Shown one piece after another: positions 57,552 to 64,000 of a stretch of DNA of 64,000 nt. How positions within the stretch are numbered: the first letter of the stretch is position 1; the number at the start of each line of letters is the position of its first letter. The DNA lies in NCBI GenBank assembly GCA_035634255.1, contig DASQDI010000160.1, positions 141,765 to 205,764 of the forward strand, written 5' to 3'. The position numbers and the translations under genes are program-made. A model generated the notes under the pieces. That model had not been told where the DNA came from, did no database searches, and worked only from the letters and a program-made list of their open reading frames with translations. This DNA comes from DATLMR01 sp035634255 (GTDB taxonomy: Bacteria; Acidobacteriota; Blastocatellia; UBA7656).

Positions 57552-58661
57552 TCATCTGGCATTCAGTATCTGAGCCACCACCTCTATGCAGTCGCCCCGC
57601 GACACGTAACGGGTGACGTACGAGCCCGCGCCCGCGGGGATGGTCCCCGTGATGTCGTCCGTGTTCGTGTCCCAGAGCTGGTTGAGCGGCCAGCCATTGA
57701 TGCCATTGAAATCCGAGGTGTAGTTTCTGGCGCTGCCTGAGCCCCTTATCAACACGAGGCTCGCCGTGGTCGGGCCGATGTAAGTCTTCTCGTCGGTCGC
57801 GGCGGAGATGGGCTTGATGCCGGTCCCGATCTGACCGTCCGCCCCGATCCGCGTATGCTTCAGGATCGAGTGGGTGGGGATGGGGGGCGAGAAGTTAGTC
57901 GTTATGGTCAGGGTGCTCGAAGTGAAGTGAGGGCCGTGGTAGAGGTAAAACTGCGAAGAGCTCGGCACGCTCGAATGTGAGTAGAGGACCACGAGGCTCG
58001 CGCCCTCCGATAGCGGCAGGGTCGCCGACACGGGCGACCAGGGGTTGCTGTTGTTCGTCACTGCGCTGGCGAGGCCCGTCACCTTGTAGTCGCTGTTCAC
58101 CCCGGCCACCATGAGCGACTTTACATTCGCCCGGTAGACGGCGAACACGCCGGCGCTGTTCCAGCACGGTTGGGTCGAGGTGCCGATGAGAGACCCCGTG
58201 ACGGTCGTGCCCCTGAACACCGCCGTGGCGCTGAACGGCGCGGGCGAGGCGTATATCGTGCCCCAGTAGAGGTAGGCGAAGATGACGACCGCGCCCGACG
58301 GGACTCCGCGGATGCAGATCGTGCCGTGGCCGCTGTTGCGCGTGCCCGTGCCGGCGGCGACGTGATCAATGCCGCCCGTCAGCGCCGCATTAGGGGTCAC
58401 GCTTGAGGACTCGGCCGCTTCCGCGTCGAGGGCGGCCTGCGCGGAGCGGTTGTCCCATCTCTCATCGGGGGTGACGGTGAGCGATGACGATACGCCCGTG
58501 TTCGCGCTCGTGAATCCGAACGGTTCTCCGCCGACCGGCTCCGCCGCGAGCGACTGCTGCTCTATCTTCGGAGCCTGTTGGGAAAGCGCCTGCGTTGAGA
58601 TCACCATGAAAGCCACCGCGATGGCTATTGATACCGACAGAGGGGAGTTGTGCTTACGCAT
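57552..58661 (-). CDS. Secreted protein, DUF3344-like, function unknown
   Basis: A 369-residue protein from the ATG at 58661 (AAAGGAG 11 nt upstream) with a signal peptide (ending TQALSQ). The beta-rich mature part includes 'SGAVVIFAYLYWGTIYASPA', 'TAVFRGTTVTGSLIGTSTQP' and 'FAVYRANVKSLMVAGVNSDY', which resemble the DUF3344 type of surface/adhesion-related domain; the match is from memory and moderate. Two late Cys may bond. It precedes the oxidase by 195 nt in the same direction and probably shares the promoter at 59168-59196. Confidence 0.6.
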   Translation of the reverse strand: MRKHNSPLSVSIAIAVAFMVISTQALSQQAPKIEQQSLAAEPVGGEPFGFTSANTGVSSSLTVTPDERWDNRSAQAALDAEAAESSSVTPNAALTGGIDHVAAGTGTRNSGHGTICIRGVPSGAVVIFAYLYWGTIYASPAPFSATAVFRGTTVTGSLIGTSTQPCWNSAGVFAVYRANVKSLMVAGVNSDYKVTGLASAVTNNSNPWSPVSATLPLSEGASLVVLYSHSSVPSSSQFYLYHGPHFTSSTLTITTNFSPPIPTHSILKHTRIGADGQIGTGIKPISAATDEKTYIGPTTASLVLIRGSGSARNYTSDFNGINGWPLNQLWDTNTDDITGTIPAGAGSYVTRYVSRGDCIEVVAQILNAR

Positions 58662-59167
58662 TTCGGTCAAAGCTCCTTTCATCAAGAGGGTGAAGTCGTT
58701 CCCCGGTAATACCTGCCGTGAAGACACACGTATACCGTACTGCATCATCGGGTGTATCCGACGGCACTATGACCCCGGCCGGAAAGCAAAGAGAGGCTTT
58801 CGCCGCAATTGCCCCAGGTTAGAATAGTGGCGACATTATCAGGTGGGCACTTGAGAGCAAGCCACTGGTCTCATGTGTCCGCAGGAAATTTGCTGTAGTA
58901 CTTAACTTGGTTACTGTTTAGAGAACGCCCAATTACCTTTGGAACGTTATGGCTGATTAGTGTCGTAGGGTAGAAACCTCCGCCTTTGACGAAGCGTCGG
59001 CAAAGAACAATGCTGCAAGGAGCTCTACCTAAGGATTTTTGACAACAGCGGTCGGCGTCAAACTCGAAGTTTTGCCGAGTGGATTTGCAGGTTATTAGGT
59101 CTTAGCGCAGCCACCTGTGACGGTGAAAGTTACTCACAAGAACGCATCCGGTCAAATTAACGCCCGC
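58662..59167 (-). other. About 500-nt leader/upstream region without a gene
   Basis: No convincing frame on either strand, and clearly less GC-rich than its surroundings. If transcription starts at the promoter at 59168-59196, this is a ~500-nt untranslated leader of the DUF3344-like gene and the oxidase operon. GACG-CTT-CGTC (58987-58997 region) and AGGTAG/CTACC complementarities suggest RNA structure, but I could not match a known riboswitch class. Confidence 0.4.
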
Positions 59168-59196
59168 AGTATAGGCCGGATTCAAAAGGGTGTCAA
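59168..59196 (-). promoter_or_regulatory. Near-consensus sigma-70 promoter, leftward
   Basis: On the minus strand, TTGACA (59191-59196) and TATACT (59168-59173) are separated by exactly 17 nt. It points toward the DUF3344-like gene and the oxidase operon, whose first start codon is about 500 nt away. Confidence 0.7.
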
Positions 59197-59440
59197 CAAA
59201 AAATCGTATTGCATATTACGTTTGTTGAGCGAGCCTCAATAATGAATCTTTGGTTGTGCGCGGAGGCGTGATTACGCTCTCATGCAGGGCCCTCGACGGC
59301 GGACCGACGGCCGCGGGCCTTTCGAATCGAGTAAATCGCGTAGGCCAGTAACTTCTATTAAACGGGAATCGAAGGTGTCTTCAAAACTAGAGGTTTCCGA
59401 CGCACGGGTTTTTTATTACCAACCTGCAATTCACGCTTTC

Positions 59441-59745
59441 TTAAAGTTCGAGGTTGCTGCGAAGCTTGGCGATGCCACGTTGCGGCGGGGCGCCGAAGAG
59501 CTTTTTGTACTCGCGGCTAAAGTACGAGGGGTCTTCGTAGCCCACACGGAACCCGGCGCTAGCCGCGTCCAGGTCTTCGCCGAGCATCAGACGGCGTGCC
59601 TCCTTGAGTCGTATCTGTTTCTGAAACTGCAAAGGGCTCATCGCCGTGACGGACTTGAAGTGATGATGAAAGCCCGGAACGCTCATCCCGAGTTCGCGCG
59701 CGATGTCATCAACCCTGAGCGGCCGGTCGAAGTGTTCGCGCGATA
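59441..59745 (-). pseudogene. C-terminal fragment of an AraC-family regulator
   Basis: The minus frame contains the complete double helix-turn-helix of AraC proteins: 'PLRVDDIARELGMSVPGFHH' with 'HFKSVTAMSPLQFQKQIRLK' and 'SAGFRVGYEDPSYFSREYKK'. The homology begins at about 'REHFDRPL' near 59740; the ~180-residue sensory domain that should come before it is missing, and the frame upstream is antisense to an aldo/keto reductase fragment. It is therefore 5'-truncated and unlikely to work. From 59197 to 59440 nothing else is recognisable. Confidence 0.7.
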
Positions 59746-59981
59746 GGGGAAAAGAATAACTCGACGCCCGCTCAGATAGCGCTCGCCTGGCTGCCGCCCA
59801 GAAGCCGTGGATCGTGCCGATTCCGGGCACTACGAAGCTGCACCGCCTTGAGGAGAACATCCGAGCGGCTGAAATTGAACTTACCACTGACGATCTCCGC
59901 GAGATCGATAGCGCCGCCTCGAAGATCAGCGCACAGGGCGCGCGGTACCCCGAGCACCTTGAGAGAAGGACCGGCCGCTGA
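59746..59981 (+). pseudogene. C-terminal fragment of an aldo/keto reductase, with frameshift
   Basis: The plus strand reads 'KNNSTPAQIALAWL' up to about 59790, then, one base out of phase, 'AAQKPWIVPIPGTTKLHRLE' and 'LTTDDLREIDSAASKISAQG', ending RRTGR-stop at 59981. This is the C-terminal third of an aldo/keto reductase, including the NADP-binding 'PIPGTTK' loop. The catalytic Tyr/Lys part is missing and one base has been lost in the W-L-L-A-Q segment. Confidence 0.7.
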
Positions 59982-59987
59982 GCGGGC

Positions 59988-60501
59988 CGGATTGACGAAG
60001 GGCAAGAAAGTCGGCGTGGTCGGCCTCGGCGGGCTGGGCCACATGGGGGTGAATTTTGCTCATGCGTTCGGGGCCCACGTCGTCGTCTTCACCACCTCGC
60101 CCGGCAAGAAGGAAGACGCGCTCCGCCTCGGCGCCGACGAGATGCAGAAGCAGGCCGGCAGCTTCGACTTCATCCTCGACACGGTATCCGCCGATCACGA
60201 CACCGACGCCTACCTCGACCTGCTCCGCCTCGACGGCAACATCACCCTTGTCGGTGCTCCGCCGAAGCCCCTGAGCGTCTCGGCATTCGCGCTGATTATG
60301 GGTAGCCGGAGTCTGTCCGGCTCTAACATCGGCGGCATCCCCGAGACCCAGGAGATGCTCGACTTCTGCGGCGAGCACGACGTCACGGCCGACGTCGAGG
60401 TTATCCCCATTCGGAAGGCCAACGAGGCCTACGAAAGACTGCTCAGGTCCGATGTAAAGTGCCGCTTCTCCATCGACATGGCTTCTCTCGAATCTGAGTA
60501 A
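59988..60501 (+). pseudogene. C-terminal fragment of a zinc-type alcohol dehydrogenase
   Basis: About 170 codons read 'GLTKGKKVGVVGLGGLGHMG' (Rossmann G-x-G-G-x-G), 'DFILDTVSADHDTDAYLDLL' and 'DVEVIPIRKANEAYERLLRS', the coenzyme-binding and C-terminal parts of a YahK/Adh-type NADP-dependent alcohol dehydrogenase. The N-terminal catalytic half with the zinc ligands is absent; 10 nt separate it from the aldo/keto reductase stop. The open frame back to 59848 is out of phase with both. Confidence 0.7.
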
Positions 60502-60616
60502 CTGGCATGGCGACGCGGGGCGGAGTCGATCCGAACAGCCGCTGGTTCGGGAACACCATACGCGTCGCGGAAGTCGGGAGGGATCCGATGATCTAGGATT
60601 GCCAACATCAGATCGT

Positions 60617-61330
60617 ATGGGGGAACTCGAACTACTACTTGGTCTCTTCGTCGCTGCCGTGATACTGACTGCCCGGGCGCGCCGCGTCGGAGCACCTTAT
60701 CCGGTATTCCTGGCGCTCGGCGGTGCGCTGCTCGTGCTTCTACCGGGCGAGCTCTCGTTCACCGTCCCTCCCGAGCTCGCGCTTGCACTCTTCGTCGCAC
60801 CCGTACTGCTCGATGCGGCTTACGACGCGTCGCCCAGAGACCTGAAGGACAATTGGGCGCCGGTGACCGGCTTGGTTGTATTCGCGGTCGTATTCACGAC
60901 GGCCGCTGTCGCCGTTGTCGCCCACATGCTCATGCCGACGATGCCATGGGCGGCGGCGATTGCGCTCGGCGCGGTCGTAGCTCCGCCCGACGCCGTGGCG
61001 GCAACCGGCGTGCTCCGTCAGTTGCGACCACCCCATCGCATCCTGACCATACTCGAATCGGCCAATTCTCCAGAGCCTGGAAGCATCGGATCGGGCGGGA
61101 TACTTCGCCGTCGCCGTCGCGGTCCTGCTGACCGTGATCGTCGTGCGCGTCGCCTGGCACATGTCCTTTAGGCCGCGAACTGAGCGCGGCGCGTGAACGC
61201 GCGTTGCGTGCGGGGCTCGCGAGCTTCGCCCATGACGAGTCGCCGGTCGCGGAGCTCGTCCGGCAGGAGTTCACGGCGCGTCTGACAGACGAAGGACCGG
61301 ATGCTGACGCGGTCGATGGCACGCGCCCAG
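60617..61330 (+). pseudogene. Deleted remnant of a CPA1-type Na+/H+ antiporter gene
   Basis: From the ATG at 60617 the first 150 residues look intact ('VGAPYPVFLALGGALLVLLP', 'AIALGAVVAPPDAVAATGVL' and 'LRPPHRILTILE'). Beyond 61065 the frame breaks. In another phase a middle segment is legible (YFAVAVAVLLTVIVVRVAWH), then a stop, then near 61185-61300 a C-terminal piece (ALRAGLASFAHDESPVAELV). Hundreds of residues between these parts are missing. A functional antiporter is not encoded. Confidence 0.7.
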
Positions 61331-61365
61331 TCCGGTCCGGGGTCTGCTATTTCCTGATGCCCCGC

Positions 61366-63978
61366 TCACTCATATCTGAGTGCCACCAACGGATCTACTC
61401 TCGTCGCCCTCCGCGCCGGGATGTAGCAAGCCAGCAGCGCTGCTGCTATTAGCAGGAAGGTTACCAGGGCGAACGTCGCCGGGTCGGTCGTGCTCACTCC
61501 AAACAGCAGGCTCTCGATCAAGCGGGTCAGGGCGAATGCTCCTGTCAAGCCCACGGCTACACCTACTAACGCCATCTTCATGCCTTGACCTATTGCCAGC
61601 CTCAGCACGTCACGGCTCTGTGCGCCGAGCGCCATCCTTATGCCGATCTCTCGCGTGCGCTGTGCAGCTGAGTAGCTCATCACGCCATAAATCCCCACTG
61701 CCGCCAATACCAGCGCCACGGCGGCAAAGATTCCGAGCAAGAGCATGCTGAACCGCTGCCGCGCAATTGATTCGGAAAGGACCTCCTTCATCGTCCTGAT
61801 GTTTGAGACCGGCTGGTCTTTGTCTATCTCCCACACGGCCCCGCGCACCGCGGCCGCCAGGCTGGCCGGTTCGACATCCGTTCTTACGACAAGGTAGCTC
61901 GGCACGAAGAATGCAGGCTGTACGTAACAGTAGTACATCTGCAGCTTCGGATTGGCATTCAGCTCGAATTGTCGGACGTCCTTCACCACTCCGATAATCG
62001 TCCGCCAGGGCACAGGAGAATCGGGCGGCCCCGGTTTGATACGCTTCCCGACCGGATCTTCACCGGGCCACAGGCGACGCGCCATTGTTTCGCTAATGAC
62101 CGCCACGCGCGGAGAGTCGACTCTGTCTTCCTCGCCGAACTCGCGCCCCTGCAGTAACTCAATGCCCATCGTACTAAAGTATTTGGGGCTGATGACTCTC
62201 GTCACAACGTCCGGTCTCTCGGCAGGCCCAGGGTCCGGTCGCCCCTCGATGCTGATCCCAAAAGTATCACCCTGGAGGGTTAAAGGAATATAGTTGGTGA
62301 CGGCCGCCGATTGAACGCCCGGCAGAGCTTCAATACGGCTTAATAAATCGGAATAAAAGGCCGTACGCCGGGCCTGGTCAGGATACTTCATCTCCGGGAG
62401 CACGACGTTGATTGTCAACAGGTTGTCCGCCCGGAACCCGGCGTCGACATTGAGCAGCCGCACGAAGCTGTTAATAAACAGCCCGGCCCCGATCAGAAGG
62501 ACGAGCGAGACCGCAACCTCGGCGATCACCAACAGGCCGCGAATGCGATTGCCATGGCTTCCGGATGCGGAGTCTCTGCCGCCTTCTTTCAGTGTTTCAT
62601 TAAGATTGACCTTGGATGATTGCAGGGCCGGGGCTAAACCGAATATCAGTCCTGTCAGCAGTGAGATCAGAAGGGTGAAGATCAGTACACTAGCATCGAC
62701 CGTGATGGCTTGGACTTGAGGGAGGTTCTCCGGGATGAAAGCCTTCAGCAGACTTACGCCCCAAAGAGCCAGCAACAACCCCCCGGCTCCGCCGAGTGCT
62801 GCCAATAAGACGCTTTCGATCAGAAACTGTCGGATCAAGCGCAGGCGGCCCGCGCCGAGTGCGATGCGGACGGCGATCTCTTTTTGCCGGACTGCTGCCC
62901 GCGCGAGCAACAGGTTTGCGACATTCGCGCAGGCGATCAAGAGGACAAAGCCGACCGCGCCCAGCAGCACAAGCAGTGCTGGTTTAATGTCGCCCATAAG
63001 CTGTTCGTGCAGCGGGATTACTACGGAACCATTACTCTTAACCACGTCTGGATATTGCTGTTTAAGGCGCGCGGCGATGGTATTCATCTCCGCCTGCGCC
63101 TGTTCGGGCATAACGCCGGGCTTCATGCGCGCGATGACCTCATAGGAATTATTCCCGCGGTTGGCGGCTTCCTGAGAGGTGAAAGCGATGGGCACCCACA
63201 GCTCATCCTGAGGACTGGGGAACTGGAACTGTGGCGGCATTACGCCGACGACCGTAAAGCTTTGGCCATTCAAGGTAAGAGGCTGCCCGATAATATTCGC
63301 ATCGGACCCGAACCGGCGCTGCCACAGGCCATGGCTCAAGATTACCACGCGATTGCTGCCGGGCTGATCTTCTTCAGGCAAAAAGGCCCGGCCTAAGCGT
63401 AGCTTCACTCCTAACAGGTCAAATAGATTAGCCGAGACACGCCTGCCGTCAATTCTTTCCGGCTCGCCGACACCAGTTAAGTTAAAGTTCATACGGCCTA
63501 ATATTGACATGCCTTCAAAGACCTGGTTCTGATCACGCCAGTCAATGTAGTTAGCCGCCGAGACTGAATTGCGCGGAAACCCTTGCGCGGTGCCTTCCTC
63601 CCAGACGATCACGAGCCGGTCAGACTCTTTAAAAGGGAGCGGTTTAAGCAAAACCGTGTTGACGACGCTGAAGATGGCGGTCGTCGCGCCGATGCCCAAG
63701 GCGAGCGTGATGACGGCGATAAAGGTGAAGCCGCGGCTCTTCACCAGCATCCGCGCGCCGTAGCGCAGGTCCTGCGCCAACTCTCCGGCGGGCCTCCACC
63801 CCCACACGTCGCGCGTGACCTCCTTGACCAGGCCCACGTTGCCGAATTCACGGAGCGCTGAATCCCTGGCCTGCTCGGCCGTCTCGCCCCGCCCCATCCG
63901 GTCTTCAATAGCCATCCGCAGGTGGGCCTGGATCTCTTCGTCCAGCTCTTCCTCGCGCCTCCGCGACGGGAACCTCAT
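61366..63978 (-). CDS. ADOP-type ABC transporter permease with N-terminal ADOP extension
   Basis: An 870-residue inner-membrane protein. Residues 1-70 are the helical extension typical of acidobacterial orphan permeases ('REEELDEEIQAHLRMAIEDR', 'QARDSALREFGNVGLVKEVT'). Two MacB_PCD/FtsX units follow, the first with 'FTFIAVITLALGIGATTAIF' and 'LLLARAAVRQKEIAVRIALG', the second ending 'YIPARRATRVDPLVALRYE'. Such genes usually lie beside a PadR regulator, which would be just outside the window. No ATPase is present. Transport of peptides or envelope components is only inferred. Confidence 0.9.
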   Translation of the reverse strand: MRFPSRRREEELDEEIQAHLRMAIEDRMGRGETAEQARDSALREFGNVGLVKEVTRDVWGWRPAGELAQDLRYGARMLVKSRGFTFIAVITLALGIGATTAIFSVVNTVLLKPLPFKESDRLVIVWEEGTAQGFPRNSVSAANYIDWRDQNQVFEGMSILGRMNFNLTGVGEPERIDGRRVSANLFDLLGVKLRLGRAFLPEEDQPGSNRVVILSHGLWQRRFGSDANIIGQPLTLNGQSFTVVGVMPPQFQFPSPQDELWVPIAFTSQEAANRGNNSYEVIARMKPGVMPEQAQAEMNTIAARLKQQYPDVVKSNGSVVIPLHEQLMGDIKPALLVLLGAVGFVLLIACANVANLLLARAAVRQKEIAVRIALGAGRLRLIRQFLIESVLLAALGGAGGLLLALWGVSLLKAFIPENLPQVQAITVDASVLIFTLLISLLTGLIFGLAPALQSSKVNLNETLKEGGRDSASGSHGNRIRGLLVIAEVAVSLVLLIGAGLFINSFVRLLNVDAGFRADNLLTINVVLPEMKYPDQARRTAFYSDLLSRIEALPGVQSAAVTNYIPLTLQGDTFGISIEGRPDPGPAERPDVVTRVISPKYFSTMGIELLQGREFGEEDRVDSPRVAVISETMARRLWPGEDPVGKRIKPGPPDSPVPWRTIIGVVKDVRQFELNANPKLQMYYCYVQPAFFVPSYLVVRTDVEPASLAAAVRGAVWEIDKDQPVSNIRTMKEVLSESIARQRFSMLLLGIFAAVALVLAAVGIYGVMSYSAAQRTREIGIRMALGAQSRDVLRLAIGQGMKMALVGVAVGLTGAFALTRLIESLLFGVSTTDPATFALVTFLLIAAALLACYIPARRATRVDPLVALRYE

Positions 63979-64000
63979 GGCCGGCCCTCCCCGCTCGCCG

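Noticed and set aside
58662..59167. A c-di-GMP (GEMM) or manganese (yybP-ykoY) riboswitch in the leader
   Set aside because: Short pieces such as GCAAATCC and AGGTAG looked suggestive, but the ordered conserved blocks of neither class are present. A covariance search would settle it.
1..64000. CRISPR arrays, rRNA genes, prophage or complete insertion sequences
   Set aside because: No regularly spaced repeats, no rRNA-like blocks, and no transposase, integrase or phage structural genes were seen on either strand.

Overview
The window is about 64 kb of high-GC chromosomal DNA, most likely from an acidobacterium (probably Blastocatellia/Pyrinomonadaceae-like). The pointers are two ADOP-type MacB/FtsX permeases, a small diheme cytochrome of the reaction-centre cytochrome c type, many secreted or lipidated single-gene units, several DinB-fold proteins and a large 784-residue TPR protein of a sort I associate with that phylum. 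No rRNA, tRNA, CRISPR array, complete insertion sequence or prophage was seen.

Layout. 0-11 kb: a truncated first gene, small secreted enzymes (phosphatase-like protein, L,D-transpeptidase, beta-lactamase-fold serine hydrolase, EEP nuclease/phosphatase, LprI-like protein, DUF1287 lipoprotein, S10 carboxypeptidase) and an HxlR regulator behind a large inverted repeat. 11-20 kb: SPW-like membrane protein, TPR protein overlapping an AlkD-type glycosylase, cupin, FG-GAP protein, lipocalin, two DinB-fold proteins, thioesterase, YdeI-like protein and GNAT. 20-25 kb: cytochrome c, a nicotinamidase-NAPRTase-MATE run and a methyltransferase. 25-30 kb: gene-poor DNA with two tiny genes (one a 53-residue Cys/His-rich protein with a TTG start), then a secreted protein plus matrixin-like protease pair. 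30-41 kb: LytS-type kinase, a DUF3179 protein read through an in-frame TGA, lipoprotein, TPR protein, SDR, VOC, RidA and an ADOP permease. 41-46 kb: a SecA-NBD2-like stand-alone protein, a DinB protein and a divergent arsenic cluster (arsC-arsR facing arsI-arsN2). 46-58.7 kb: a CPA2 antiporter, then a leftward run of a 1,662-residue multicopper oxidase, a YVTN beta-propeller, a SCO lipoprotein and a cytochrome c/periplasmic-binding fusion, preceded by another secreted protein and a ~500-nt leader with a near-consensus promoter. 59.4-61.3 kb: a graveyard of four truncated genes. 61.4-64 kb: a second ADOP permease.

The standout is at 31141-32388. A DUF3179 gene is interrupted only by TGA, exactly where the first Cys of a Y-C-x-x-C-H motif is expected, and a 6-bp hairpin with a GGUCU loop lies 9 nt downstream of the TGA. 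This is the pattern expected of a selenocysteine insertion site, so I annotate one selenoprotein. Other points of interest are the multicopper oxidase operon, a short dispersed motif placed just behind 3' ends of genes and in the same orientation in all five copies found, and several recognisable remnants of decayed genes (S8 protease, GMC oxidoreductase, methyltransferase, AraC, aldo/keto reductase, alcohol dehydrogenase, CPA1 antiporter).
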